A DNA stretch of 64,000 nt. Source: Eubacterium sp. CAG:274. Lineage in GTDB: Bacteria > Bacillota > Clostridia > Lachnospirales > CAG-274. Position numbers and translations under genes: made by a program. The stretch is from the NCBI GenBank assembly GCA_000432155.1, contig FR888489.1, positions 1 through 64,000 on the forward strand, written 5' to 3'. Positions 1 through 9,330 of the stretch are shown here, in pieces. Below the pieces are notes generated by a model. It was not told the origin of the DNA, searched no databases, and saw only the letters and a program-made list of their open reading frames with translations. The stretch's first letter is position 1, and each line of letters opens with the position of its first letter.

Positions 1-7
1 CAAGCCA

Positions 8-25
8 TCGGATTTATCTTTCCGA
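8..25. repeat. Short hairpin repeat, copy 1
   Basis: An imperfect dyad whose arms read TCGGA and TCCGA. On the minus strand it carries the core GGAAAGATAAATC, which recurs at 43980-43996 and 44044-44061. It lies just beyond the terminator of the minus-strand pectate lyase and looks like part of a small dispersed repeat cut by the window edge. Confidence 0.4.
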
Positions 26-34
26 TTCACTATA

Positions 35-69
35 AAAAAGAGGTGTTCCGAAATGGAATACCTCTTTTT
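35..69. terminator. Bidirectional rho-independent terminator
   Basis: The arms AAAAAGAGGTGTTCC and GGAATACCTCTTTTT form a nearly perfect stem with a 5-base loop, and A/T runs on both sides allow use in either direction. It ends the minus-strand pectate lyase transcript that stops at 98. Confidence 0.85.
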
Positions 70-97
70 AGTTATTAATTTGTTCTAATAATGAACA

Positions 98-3000
98 TTA
101 TGCCTGTGGCAATTTGAATGTACTGTCTAAAGCATTTTGTAAAATTAATGCTGCGTGAACAGAAGTAACTTCACTTTCATTAGGAAGAACTGCCTTAACA
201 TTTGCTACACCCTGTGGAGAAAGACCTGTAGCTGTTAATACATACTGTAATGTTGCGGCTGCGTCATCAGCTGTAATGCTACCGTTCATATCGGCATCGC
301 CAACAACTGCAGAAGATGCTGTTGAAAGATTTATATCAGCAAACTTAGTTGCGTTAAATCTTGTAAGGTCCATATAATCCTGAGCAGCATCAGTTGCAAA
401 ACCTACATAGTAATCATCTGTCCAATCAATATTAAATGTGTTAAGAGTATACCAATTTACATTATCGTAAGATGCTGATAAAGTAACAACACCGTTATTT
501 ACATTAATGTGCATATAACCATGATTTGGTTCTTCAGAAACTCTCTTTTGTGGAATACTTAACATATTGCCGTAACCAACTAAATCACCAGCGTGATTTC
601 TGTAAACAGCTTTAATATTTTTAGCTCTTACAGCACCACCAGAGGCGTCATTTGAACCTTCATAATCTTCGCCCTTTAAGAATGAAATAGAAGTCATATA
701 GAAAGGACTTGATGTGTCAAGGCTCTTTCTTATCATTAAGCCTGAGTTCTGGTTATAATCAATCTTAGCAAGGTTATCAACCTTTGCAGTAAAGTCGATG
801 TTTCCGTTAGCCTTAACATAGTTAAAGTGGAAAGCATCAGGTTCTTCAGTTGAAGTAGTATTTAATATACCAACACGACCAGCACCTGTAGTAACAAGAG
901 TACCTGTCTGTGAATCGTAGTAATCAGCACCAGCTGTTCTTACTGGACCAATATCTGTTGAAGTAAAGCCTTCAATGTTCTGACCTGTAGTGTTTGCAGG
1001 TACAATAATAATATTTACAGGCTGAGAAAGAGTATTTCCAGTACCTGTTGCCTTAATAGCAAGCTTATAATTACCTAAAGTATTAGGAACTGTAAATGAC
1101 TTTTGGTTATCGCTTACTTTCTGGTCGTTAATCCATAATTCAAACTGACCGTTGTAATCCTTAGCATCAGAAGTGTAAGAGTATTCAACATTGTAAGTCT
1201 TGCCAGCCTCAAGAGTAGCCTGTACATCGTTAGACTTTACATATACATTGTCAGTACCGTTGTTAATAGAATCAATAGAAATTTCAGTATTTGTAACAGT
1301 AGGCTTTGTTGAAAATTCTGCCCATTCTCCAAGAAGACTGTTAGCATATACTTCAATATTAGAATAACCGTTGTAGCTCTTTGTAGGGTCATCTACAATA
1401 AGACCAGCGTCAGAGGCGTCATTCTTGTTAAGACCCATAGCATCTTCCCAAGTATCAGGCATACCGTCTTTATCTGTATCAACTAATGTTGAAACTACAG
1501 TAGGAGTCTGCCAACTACCTTCTTCAGCCTGAGTGTTAATAAATGCACTTTCGCCAGACTTAACGGCATTTACAAGTTTTGCATCTACAGAATCTCTGAA
1601 GCAAGATGCACCAACACCATTTATAACACTATTGTAAGCATCTGTAGCACTTTCAGCATTGTAAGGAATAGTAAGTTCAACTGGAGAAGAAAGTTTCTTA
1701 CCAGCTGTACCGAAGTCTTTTACACCAAGGGCATTGTCAGCAGTAACTTCGTCACTACCGTACATATAGTTACCTGTTACATACCAGCTACTTGTGCCAC
1801 TACCGTCACAATCGAAAATTCTTGTCTTAGTTTTTTCAAGAGTGTTAGGACCTGGCTTGTAGTAATTGTTAATTAAGTTAGTGTTACCACTACCTCTGTC
1901 GCCACCGTAACCAGAATTGTGACCCCAGTTAAATACAACATTGTTATCGAAATCTACTTTATTCTGATATGTAATACCGCCGTAAGTGAACGCACCTTCA
2001 AAACGAGGATTTCTTGTACCATGGTTAGCCCAAAGGTTATGAGTGAATGATGTATCAAAACCATTTAATATAGAACCCATACCATGTTTAGCTTCACTTT
2101 CGCCAGAATTAAGTTCTGGGTCTGTGTTGTTATCGCCATTCTTGTTTACAATAGAAAGGCTGTTTGCAATAATGTTGTACTGAATACTTGTGTTAATAAG
2201 TTCCTTAGCTGTAAATGTTTCATCAACACCCCAGTTAAATGTACAATGGTCAATTACAATATTTTTACCAGTTGCTGTTGCAGCATCCTGGTCATAGCCA
2301 TCGCCTAAACGAATACGAAGATAACGAACAATAATATTTTCGCCACTAAACTTAGTAGATGCACCGGCAATAGTAATACCTTCGCCAGGAGCTGTCTGAC
2401 CAAGAACAGTAGTATTATCTGCAATAGTTAATCTTCTGTTACTCTTTGATGCTGTTGGGTCAATATTGATTGTACCACCTACAGCAAACACAATAGTTCT
2501 AGGATAAGAAATATTGCCGTCTTTTCTGTCTTTTCTTAAAAGACCATAACGGAGAGTACCAGGCTGTGGATTTGAAACGCTGTCATCAAGACTTGTTACA
2601 ACATATACATCGCCAGGCTTAGAGTTAGTACCTCTACCACCCTGAGAATAAGTACCGCCACCTTCAACAGTAGGGAATGCAGGTGTCTTTTCAGCAGCTG
2701 CTGGAGTTGTTATGTCAGTTGTAAATTCCTTAAAGTTTTCTTTAGTGTTTGCAGCATTTGTAGCTACAACCTTAATATAGTATTTTGTACCAGGGTCAAG
2801 AGTTGCAGTTAATGGGTCAACAAACTGGTCTTCAAGGAAGAAAGTAACCTTTGAATCGTCTTTGTAAGTACCGTCTGCCTGTGGTCTGCAAATTTTCTTA
2901 CCATGGTTGATAGTTTTTGTTTCGTGGTCTAAAGTCCAGTTAGAACCGTCTTTAGAATAGTAGATGTTGTACTGAGTGGCAAAGTTCTGTGCTACAACTT

Positions 3001-3430
3001 CATCAGATAAATAAGCCTGCTCAACAACTTCATTTGTTTTAGCATCTTTAACTACTACAGGGTAATCAGTAGTCTTTTCTTGAGTAAGACCAAAGAGAAC
3101 CTTTGCCTCACCATTTGATACCTGTGTTGGATTAGTAGTGTTGCCGGCAATATTCCAGTTAGGATACTGAATAATCATACCCTTTGTTGGATTTGTCCAA
3201 CCTCCTGTAGGGTTGCCGTAAGTTGATGTTGAAGCAAGTGGATTGGCATTAATTAAGTTACCACTTTTATCAACGGCTGGCCAAGTAACTAAAATCTGTT
3301 CGCCAAAGGCTTCAGCTTCTACATTAGTTGTTTTGCGATAATTAAATTCTTCGTTATCAAAACGAGCAAAAGCTGTAACGCTCATTGCCATAGTCATCGC
3401 AAGAAGTAAAGCTAAAAATCTTTTCTTCAT
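98..3430 (-). CDS. Secreted pectate lyase, PL1 family, with dockerin-like C-terminus
   Basis: An 1110-residue secreted enzyme predicted to cleave polygalacturonate by beta-elimination outside the cell. The N-terminus is a signal peptide (MKKRFLALLL...VTAFA). Residues of about 30-245 resemble fibronectin III-like material. The catalytic right-handed beta-helix begins near 250 (VEGGGTYSQGGRG, then PGTLRYGL and RTIVFAVGGTI) and includes the PL1 core IDHCTFNWGVDETF near 395. A calcium-loop segment, DTDKDGMPDTWED, lies near 650, and a laminin-G-like region covers about 830-1020. The C-terminus has one good dockerin repeat (GDADMNGSITADDAAATLQ) and a degenerate second one, so docking to a cohesin or cell-surface scaffold is inferred but uncertain. 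The ribosome site GGAAAGGAG precedes the ATG. It is a single-gene transcript, divergent from the ilv operon. Confidence 0.88.
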   Translation of the reverse strand: MKKRFLALLLAMTMAMSVTAFARFDNEEFNYRKTTNVEAEAFGEQILVTWPAVDKSGNLINANPLASTSTYGNPTGGWTNPTKGMIIQYPNWNIAGNTTNPTQVSNGEAKVLFGLTQEKTTDYPVVVKDAKTNEVVEQAYLSDEVVAQNFATQYNIYYSKDGSNWTLDHETKTINHGKKICRPQADGTYKDDSKVTFFLEDQFVDPLTATLDPGTKYYIKVVATNAANTKENFKEFTTDITTPAAAEKTPAFPTVEGGGTYSQGGRGTNSKPGDVYVVTSLDDSVSNPQPGTLRYGLLRKDRKDGNISYPRTIVFAVGGTINIDPTASKSNRRLTIADNTTVLGQTAPGEGITIAGASTKFSGENIIVRYLRIRLGDGYDQDAATATGKNIVIDHCTFNWGVDETFTAKELINTSIQYNIIANSLSIVNKNGDNNTDPELNSGESEAKHGMGSILNGFDTSFTHNLWANHGTRNPRFEGAFTYGGITYQNKVDFDNNVVFNWGHNSGYGGDRGSGNTNLINNYYKPGPNTLEKTKTRIFDCDGSGTSSWYVTGNYMYGSDEVTADNALGVKDFGTAGKKLSSPVELTIPYNAESATDAYNSVINGVGASCFRDSVDAKLVNAVKSGESAFINTQAEEGSWQTPTVVSTLVDTDKDGMPDTWEDAMGLNKNDASDAGLIVDDPTKSYNGYSNIEVYANSLLGEWAEFSTKPTVTNTEISIDSINNGTDNVYVKSNDVQATLEAGKTYNVEYSYTSDAKDYNGQFELWINDQKVSDNQKSFTVPNTLGNYKLAIKATGTGNTLSQPVNIIIVPANTTGQNIEGFTSTDIGPVRTAGADYYDSQTGTLVTTGAGRVGILNTTSTEEPDAFHFNYVKANGNIDFTAKVDNLAKIDYNQNSGLMIRKSLDTSSPFYMTSISFLKGEDYEGSNDASGGAVRAKNIKAVYRNHAGDLVGYGNMLSIPQKRVSEEPNHGYMHINVNNGVVTLSASYDNVNWYTLNTFNIDWTDDYYVGFATDAAQDYMDLTRFNATKFADINLSTASSAVVGDADMNGSITADDAAATLQYVLTATGLSPQGVANVKAVLPNESEVTSVHAALILQNALDSTFKLPQA

Positions 3431-3710
3431 AAAAAATCTCCTTTCCTTTTTTAGATATAATAAAATTATAGCATAAAATTACCTATATTAAAAGGAAAAT
3501 AATGCAAATATTGTGTATTTTATAGCTTTTTACAACTTGATAGGACTTTAATTACTGAAAAAATATACAAATGGCTGAATAATTATTTGTTTTAAAAGCT
3601 GAAAAATGTATAATGACTTAATTTTATTAGGAGAAAAAAGTGAAATATATGGGTAGATTGCCTTTAAAGGTTAAAAGTGGAAATATTAAAAGTTTTTTGC
3701 ATAAAAACTA

Positions 3711-3739
3711 TTGACAATAATATTTTAGTTTGATATTAT
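3711..3739 (+). promoter_or_regulatory. Promoter of the ilv-leu operon
   Basis: TTGACA at 3711-3716 and TATTAT at 3734-3739 are separated by exactly 17 bp, a strong SigA-type promoter. Transcription would start near 3746, directly before the T-box stem I. The rest of the 3431-3710 gap holds AT-rich DNA with no convincing gene. Confidence 0.8.
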
Positions 3740-3745
3740 ACTAGG

Positions 3746-4028
3746 TAATTCAAGATTACATTAAGCAATGATTGAGATAAAGATATTCTTATTCGTAACC
3801 TCCCAGAGAGTTGTCGTTTGCTGAAAGACAATAGATTACTTAGAGTATTTATCACTCAGGAGCTTTCCCTCGGAACGATATTTTTATTAGTATGAGTGGA
3901 ACGGTAATGCCCCGTTATAGGCAGAGGTTTGATGGAACCTGATGAGGAGCTTGTAGTGATGCAAACTTGAAAAAGGGTGGTAGCACGATATTTCGTCCCT
4001 GACTTGTTATAGTCAGGGACTTTTTTTT
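3746..4028 (+). promoter_or_regulatory. T-box riboswitch, probably isoleucine-specific
   Basis: The leader has the hallmark T-box sequence GGGTGGTAGCAC (3974-3985), followed by the antiterminator partner and then a terminator with arms GTCCCTGAC/GTCAGGGAC (3995-4020) and an eight-T run. Upstream, stem I shows a CAGAGAG-type loop, GCTGAAAG, and GGAGCTTTCCCTC. By alignment with known T-boxes (codon followed by AC...GGAG) the specifier is read as ATC at 3851-3853, an isoleucine codon. Uncharged tRNA-Ile would stabilise antitermination and switch on the operon. The specifier assignment is inference; the T-box call itself is firm. Confidence 0.92.
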
Positions 4029-4146
4029 ATCTTTTTTGCAATGTAATTATTGTATTGAAAAAACCTCTCAGATATTATATAATAATGTCGCAGGTTATTT
4101 TACGACTTTCTATATTTGGTTAGTCGGGAAAGAAGGAAGGAATGCC

Positions 4147-4656
4147 ATGAATAGACATGTTTTATCAATACTTGTAGATAATCAGCCAGGTGTTTTAAGC
4201 CGAGTGACAGGTCTTTTTTCAAGACGAGGTTACAACATAGCAAGTCTTAGTGTAGGCGTAACAGAAAATGAAGAAGTATCTCGTATTACAGTTGTTGTTT
4301 TTTGTGACGATGCGGACTGCGAACAGATTACTAAGCAAGTAGAAAAGTTGATTGATGTTATCAGAGTTGTGGAATTAAGTCAGGAAAGAGGCGTGTTCCG
4401 AGAACTTGCTTTGATTAAGGTCAGCTGCCTAGGCGAAATGCGTTCAGAAATTATTAGTATTGCTGATATTTTTAGAGCTAACATTATTGATGTTTCTTCT
4501 GAATCAGTTACTATTGAATTGACAGGAGAAAAGTCAAAGATTGAGGCTTTCCAGGAACTTATGAAACCTTATGGCATCAGAGAGGTTGTTAGAACTGGTC
4601 TTACTGGTCTTTGCCGTGGTGGCAGACCTATTAAAAAAGTTAAGGCCGAAGATTAA
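4147..4656 (+). CDS. ilvH: Acetolactate synthase small (regulatory) subunit
   Basis: A 169-residue regulatory subunit of acetohydroxyacid synthase, which binds valine through N-terminal ACT domains and activates the catalytic subunit. The ACT signature HVLSILVDNQPGVLSRVTGLF opens the protein, with RRGYNIASLSVG following. The ATG at 4147 is preferred because AAGGAAGG lies just upstream and the product then matches the family length; the longer upstream frame runs into the T-box terminator. It is the first gene after the T-box. Unusually, the catalytic partner ilvB is the last gene of the operon, over 9 kb away. Confidence 0.95.
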   Translation: MNRHVLSILVDNQPGVLSRVTGLFSRRGYNIASLSVGVTENEEVSRITVVVFCDDADCEQITKQVEKLIDVIRVVELSQERGVFRELALIKVSCLGEMRSEIISIADIFRANIIDVSSESVTIELTGEKSKIEAFQELMKPYGIREVVRTGLTGLCRGGRPIKKVKAED

Positions 4657-4715
4657 TTAATTACGATGTGAATTTTAATTTACATATATTTACTTTCAAT
4701 AGGAGGAATTTTAAA

Positions 4716-5732
4716 ATGGCAAAATTATATCATCAGGAAGATTGCGATTTAAACTTATTAAATGGTAAGACTATAGCTATTATCGGTTACGGTAGCCAGG
4801 GTCATGCTCATGCATTAAATGCAAAGGAATCAGGTTGTGATGTTATCATCGGTTTATACGAAGGTAGTAAGTCTTGGAAGAAAGCTGAAGAACAGGGCTT
4901 CAAGGTTTACACTTCTGCAGAAGCTGCTAAGAAGGCTGACATCATTATGATTCTTATCAATGATGAATTACAGGCTAAACTTTACAAGGAAAGTATTGAA
5001 CCAAACCTTGAACCAGGTAACATGTTAATGTTTGCTCACGGTTTCAACATTCACTTCAACCAGATTGTACCACCTAAGGACGTTGATGTAACAATGATTG
5101 CTCCAAAGGGACCTGGTCACACTGTAAGAAGCGAATATCAGGCTGGTAAGGGTGTACCTTGCTTAGTTGCAGTAGAACAGGATGCTACTGGTCAGGCTAA
5201 GGATATTGCACTTGCTTACGCTTTAGCTATTGGTGGTGCAAGAGCTGGTGTTCTTGAAACTACTTTCAGAACTGAAACTGAAACTGACTTATTCGGTGAA
5301 CAGGCTGTTCTTTGTGGTGGTGTTTGTGCATTAATGCAGGCTGGTTTTGAAACACTTGTTGAAGGTGGTTATGACCCAATCAATGCTTACTTTGAATGTA
5401 TCCACGAAATGAAGCTTATCGTTGACTTAATCTACCAGAGTGGTTTCGCAGGTATGAGATACTCTATTTCTAACACTGCTGAATATGGTGACTACATCAC
5501 TGGTCCTAAGATTATCACTGAAGATACTAAGAAGGCTATGAAGAAAGTTCTTTCTGACATTCAGGACGGTACATTTGCTAAGGAATTCTTATTAGATATG
5601 TCTGCAGCAGGTGGTCAGGCTCACTTCAAGGCTATGAGAAAGCTTGCTTCTGAACATCAGTCTGAAGCAGTAGGTGCTGAAATCAGAAAGCTCTACAGCT
5701 GGAGTGACGAAGATAAGTTAATCAACAACTAA
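4716..5732 (+). CDS. ilvC: Ketol-acid reductoisomerase
   Basis: A 338-residue class I KARI that isomerises and reduces acetolactate (valine/leucine branch) or acetohydroxybutyrate (isoleucine branch). The nucleotide-binding loop GYGSQGHAHALNAKESG is near the N-terminus. The all-helical C-terminal domain has the metal-ligand segments ETDLFGEQAVLCGG and YSISNTAEYGDY. The start at 4716 follows AGGAGG with good spacing and gives the family-typical length. It lies 59 bp behind ilvH. A stem-loop follows in the 150-bp gap before cimA. Confidence 0.97.
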   Translation: MAKLYHQEDCDLNLLNGKTIAIIGYGSQGHAHALNAKESGCDVIIGLYEGSKSWKKAEEQGFKVYTSAEAAKKADIIMILINDELQAKLYKESIEPNLEPGNMLMFAHGFNIHFNQIVPPKDVDVTMIAPKGPGHTVRSEYQAGKGVPCLVAVEQDATGQAKDIALAYALAIGGARAGVLETTFRTETETDLFGEQAVLCGGVCALMQAGFETLVEGGYDPINAYFECIHEMKLIVDLIYQSGFAGMRYSISNTAEYGDYITGPKIITEDTKKAMKKVLSDIQDGTFAKEFLLDMSAAGGQAHFKAMRKLASEHQSEAVGAEIRKLYSWSDEDKLINN

Positions 5733-5803
5733 TATATTCGTTGAACTTTTAAAAGAAGATAGGTTTTTCCTATTTGATTAATTTATTTATGTAATTTGTT
5801 TAA

Positions 5804-5860
5804 TGCCAACAGTTATGGATGAGCTGTTCATAACTCATCTTTTCTGTTGGCATATTTTTT
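5804..5860 (+). terminator. Two-tier stem-loop with T-run between ilvC and cimA
   Basis: The outer arms GCCAACAG (5804-5811) and CTGTTGGC (5844-5851) enclose an inner hairpin with GATGAG/CTCATC arms, followed by a T-run. It resembles an intrinsic terminator, or a processing site that lowers expression of the downstream leu genes. No separate promoter for cimA is obvious. Confidence 0.6.
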
Positions 5861-5882
5861 TAATACTTGGGAGAGGGTTATA

Positions 5883-7472
5883 GTGAAAAAGGTAACTATT
5901 TTTGACTCTACATTAAGGGATGGAGCTCAAGCTGAAGGTGTATCCTTTAGTGTAGAGGACAAAATAAAGATTGTTAAGGCTTTGGACGAATTGGGCGTAG
6001 GCTATATTGAGGCTGGTAACCCCGGTTCCAATCCTAAGGACTTGGATTTTTTTGAAAGAATTAAGTCTGTTGACCTTAAAAATACTATTATTGCTGCCTT
6101 CGGAAGTACAAGACGACGCGGTATTTCACCTTCAGAAGACGGAAATTTGCAGGCACTTTTAAGTGCTGATACAAAGACTGTTGCTGTTTTTGGCAAATCG
6201 TGGGATTTCCATGTTACAGATATAATTAATGCTGCGTTGCAAGAAAATCTGGAAATGATTTATGACACTATTGCCTATTTGAAGGAAAATGGCAAAGAGG
6301 TTGTTTTTGATGCCGAGCATTTCTTTGACGGCTACAAAAGTAATGCCGAATATGCTATGAAAACATTAGATAGTGCAGTACAAGCCGGTGCTGACTGTAT
6401 TTGTCTATGTGATACAAATGGGGGTACATTCCCTAATGAAGTTTTTGAAATTACTAAGAAAGTAAAAGATACTTTTCCAGTAAGTGTGGGTATTCATGCT
6501 CACAATGACTGTGGTATGGCTGTTGCCAATTCTATTATGGCGGTACAAGCTGGTGCAGACCATGTTCAAGGTACATTTACAGGCTTTGGGGAAAGATGTG
6601 GTAATGCCTGTCTTTCTACAATTATTCCTGATTTACAGGTAAAATTGGACTATAAATGTATACCTGATGAAAATATTAAAATGTTGACACATACAGCAAG
6701 GGAAGTCTGTGAAATAGCTAACTTCCAGCTTTCTATAAGAGAGCCTTTTGTTGGAAAATGTGCTTTTGCCCATAAAGGTGGTATGCACATTGATGGTGTA
6801 AGCAAGGATAGCAGAAGTTTTGAACATATTAACCCAGAAATTGTAGGTAATGAAAGAAAATTCCTTACTTCTGAAGTTGCTGGCAGAACTACTGTACTTT
6901 CTGTAATGCAGAAGATTGACCCTAGAATTGAAAAACATTCTCCGGAAACTGGCAAGGTAATTGAAAAACTTAAAGAACTTGAATATCAAGGTTATCAGTT
7001 TGAAGGTGCTGACGGTGCTTTTGAACTTCTTATTAGAAAAATTCTTGGTAAATATAAACCACTTTTTGAACTTGAAAACTTTAAAATCATTGGCGAACAT
7101 TCCGTTAATTCAAGTGTGCCAACAGCTACAGCTGCCATTAAAATAAAGGTAGGCGATGCCTACGAAATAACAGCAGCCGAGGGACAAGGTCCTGTAAATG
7201 CCCTTGATAAAGCCCTTAGAAAGGCTTTAGAGGTATTTTACCCAGACCTAGCAAAGGTTCATTTGACAGATTATAAAGTTAGAGTTTTGGACTCAAATTC
7301 AGCTACAGCATCTAAGGTAAGGGTTCTTATAGAGTCCTCTGACGGTGTGGATAGCTGGACTACAGTAGGTGTATCGAAAGATATTATTGAGGCAAGCTGG
7401 ATTGCTCTGGTGGACTCAATTGAATATAAATTAATAAAAGATATTGAAACAAAATTTAGAGATTATTTATAG
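5883..7472 (+). CDS. cimA: Citramalate synthase
   Basis: A 529-residue HMGL-like acyltransferase that condenses pyruvate with acetyl-CoA to (R)-citramalate, the first step of threonine-independent isoleucine synthesis. The motif TIFDSTLRDGAQAEGVSF, the segments AAFGSTRRRG, FGKSWDFHV and DAEHFFDGYKSN, and the metal site GIHAHNDCGMAV match the bacterial CimA type (as in Geobacter) rather than LeuA. The C-terminal allosteric domain is complete. The start is GTG at 5883 after GGGAGAGGG. Pairing with leuCDB fits, because these also process citramalate to 2-oxobutanoate. Automated pipelines could mislabel it leuA; no separate leuA or ilvA is in view. Confidence 0.9.
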   Translation: MKKVTIFDSTLRDGAQAEGVSFSVEDKIKIVKALDELGVGYIEAGNPGSNPKDLDFFERIKSVDLKNTIIAAFGSTRRRGISPSEDGNLQALLSADTKTVAVFGKSWDFHVTDIINAALQENLEMIYDTIAYLKENGKEVVFDAEHFFDGYKSNAEYAMKTLDSAVQAGADCICLCDTNGGTFPNEVFEITKKVKDTFPVSVGIHAHNDCGMAVANSIMAVQAGADHVQGTFTGFGERCGNACLSTIIPDLQVKLDYKCIPDENIKMLTHTAREVCEIANFQLSIREPFVGKCAFAHKGGMHIDGVSKDSRSFEHINPEIVGNERKFLTSEVAGRTTVLSVMQKIDPRIEKHSPETGKVIEKLKELEYQGYQFEGADGAFELLIRKILGKYKPLFELENFKIIGEHSVNSSVPTATAAIKIKVGDAYEITAAEGQGPVNALDKALRKALEVFYPDLAKVHLTDYKVRVLDSNSATASKVRVLIESSDGVDSWTTVGVSKDIIEASWIALVDSIEYKLIKDIETKFRDYL

Positions 7473-7485
7473 GAGGAAAACAACT

Positions 7486-8745
7486 ATGGGTATGACAATG
7501 ACTCAGAAAATTTTAGCAGCTCATGCAGGTCTTGAGTCTGTTAAGGCAGGTCAGCTTATTGAAGCAAAGCTTGACCTTGTACTTGGTAATGATGTAACAA
7601 CTCCAGTTGCTATTAAGGAATTTAATAAGATTGGTGTTGATAAGGTTTTTGATAAGGATAAGGTAGCTATTGTACCTGACCACTTTACACCAAACAAGGA
7701 TATTAAGTCTGCTGAACACTGCAAGCTCGTTAGAGAATTTGCTCATTGTAAAGAAGTTACAAACTATTTCGAAGTAGGGCAGATGGGTATTGAACATTGC
7801 CTTCTTCCAGAAAAAGGTCTTGTAGTACCTGGTGATGTTGTTATTGGTGCTGACTCTCATACTTGTACATATGGTGCTTTAGGTGCTTTCTCAACAGGTG
7901 TTGGTTCAACTGATATGGCTGTTGGTATGGCAAGAGGTGTTGCTTGGTTCAAAGTTCCTAGTGCATTAAAGTTTGTTTTAAAGAACAAGCCAGCTAAGTG
8001 GGTAAGTGGTAAGGATATTATTCTTCATATTATCGGTATGATTGGTGTAGACGGTGCATTATACAAGTCTATGGAATTTGCTGGCGACGGCTTACAGTAC
8101 CTTACAATGGACGATAGATTTACTATTGCAAATATGGCTATTGAAGCAGGTGGCAAGAACGGTATCTTCCCTGTTGACGATAAGACTATTGAATATGTTA
8201 AGGAACATTCTAACAAGGAATGGACTAAGTTTGAAGCTGATGAAGATGCTGAATACGATGCAGTTTATGAAATTGACCTTTCTAAGTTAAGACCAACTAT
8301 TGCATTCCCTCATCTTCCAGAAAATACTAAGACAGTTGATGAAGCTAAGGGGCTTGAAATGGACCAGGTTGTTATTGGTTCATGTACAAATGGTAGAATT
8401 AGCGATATGAGAATTGCTGCTCAGGTATTAAAGGGTAAGAAGATTAATCCTAACATCAGAGCTATTATTCTTCCAGGTACTCAGAAAGTTTGGTTACAGT
8501 GTGTTGAAGAAGGTCTTGCTCAGATTTTCGTTGAAGCTGGTTGTGTATTCTCAACTCCAACTTGTGGACCTTGCTTAGGTGGTCATATGGGTATCTTAGC
8601 TAAGGGCGAAAGAGCTTTATCTACTACTAACAGAAACTTTATCGGTCGTATGGGTCACCCAGAATCAGAAGTTTACCTTGCAAGCCCAGCAGTAGCTGCT
8701 GCATCTGCAATTACAGGTAAGATTACTGACCCAGAGGAAGTATAA
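7486..8745 (+). CDS. leuC: 3-isopropylmalate / citramalate dehydratase large subunit
   Basis: A 419-residue aconitase-superfamily subunit with a [4Fe-4S] cluster. It isomerises isopropylmalate and, in this context, probably citramalate to 3-methylmalate. Cluster cysteines are seen in VIGSCTNGR and in STPTCGPCLGG; the substrate loop GADSHTCTYGALGAFSTGVG is intact. The 420-residue size fits the shorter HACN/IPMI type. The ATG at 7486 follows AGGAGG, which lies at the cimA stop, so the genes are tightly coupled. Confidence 0.95.
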   Translation: MGMTMTQKILAAHAGLESVKAGQLIEAKLDLVLGNDVTTPVAIKEFNKIGVDKVFDKDKVAIVPDHFTPNKDIKSAEHCKLVREFAHCKEVTNYFEVGQMGIEHCLLPEKGLVVPGDVVIGADSHTCTYGALGAFSTGVGSTDMAVGMARGVAWFKVPSALKFVLKNKPAKWVSGKDIILHIIGMIGVDGALYKSMEFAGDGLQYLTMDDRFTIANMAIEAGGKNGIFPVDDKTIEYVKEHSNKEWTKFEADEDAEYDAVYEIDLSKLRPTIAFPHLPENTKTVDEAKGLEMDQVVIGSCTNGRISDMRIAAQVLKGKKINPNIRAIILPGTQKVWLQCVEEGLAQIFVEAGCVFSTPTCGPCLGGHMGILAKGERALSTTNRNFIGRMGHPESEVYLASPAVAAASAITGKITDPEEV

Positions 8746-8759
8746 GGAGGAAATAAATA

Positions 8760-9266
8760 ATGAAAGCTTGTGGAACAGTTTTTAAATATGGTGATAATAT
8801 TGATACAGATGTAATTATTCCTGCTAGATACCTTAATTCATCTGACCCTAAGGAACTTGCACAGCATTGTATGGAAGATGCTATTCATTCAACAGTTAAG
8901 TTTGCTGAAAATGTTAAGGACGGCGACATTATTGTTGCTGAAAAGAACTTTGGTTGTGGTTCTTCAAGAGAACACGCACCTATTGCTATTAAGGCAAGTG
9001 GTATTTCTTGTGTAATTGCAAAGACTTTTGCAAGAATTTTCTACAGAAATGCTATTAACATTGGTTTACCTATTCTTGAATGTGAAGAAGCTGCCAACGA
9101 CATTGATATGGGCGATAAGGTAGAAGTAGATTTCACAACTGGTGTTATCACTAATCACACTAAGAATAAGACATATCAGGCTGAACCATTCCCAGAATTT
9201 ATGCAGGAAATGTTCAAGGTTGGTGGTCTTGTAGAACAGACTAAGGTAAAATTAGGTTTAAAGTAA
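8760..9266 (+). CDS. leuD: 3-isopropylmalate / citramalate dehydratase small subunit
   Basis: A 168-residue swivelling-domain subunit that completes the LeuCD isomerase. The motif NIDTDVIIPARYLN and the active-site stretch FGCGSSREHAPIAIKASG are both present. The ATG follows AAGGAGG, 14 bp after leuC. The size fits the short LeuD that pairs with the 420-residue LeuC. Confidence 0.95.
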   Translation: MKACGTVFKYGDNIDTDVIIPARYLNSSDPKELAQHCMEDAIHSTVKFAENVKDGDIIVAEKNFGCGSSREHAPIAIKASGISCVIAKTFARIFYRNAINIGLPILECEEAANDIDMGDKVEVDFTTGVITNHTKNKTYQAEPFPEFMQEMFKVGGLVEQTKVKLGLK

Positions 9267-9330
9267 ATAAAGTAACAGAGCGTCAGAAACGACACCCTTA
9301 AATTTTTACAACAAAAGGAGATAAGTTACA

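Noticed and set aside
4036..4146. Longer N-terminus for ilvH
   Set aside because: It begins right behind the T-box terminator T-run, has no ribosome site, and adds 37 residues that do not fit the family.
6633..7100. Long minus-strand frames within cimA (and similar ones in leuC, ilvD, mnmE, rpmH-block genes)
   Set aside because: Antisense shadows of conserved genes, with no ribosome sites and no recognisable domains.
5883..7472. Calling this gene leuA (2-isopropylmalate synthase)
   Set aside because: The diagnostic stretches (AAFGSTRRRG, FGKSWDFHV, DAEHFFDGYKSN) match CimA instead.
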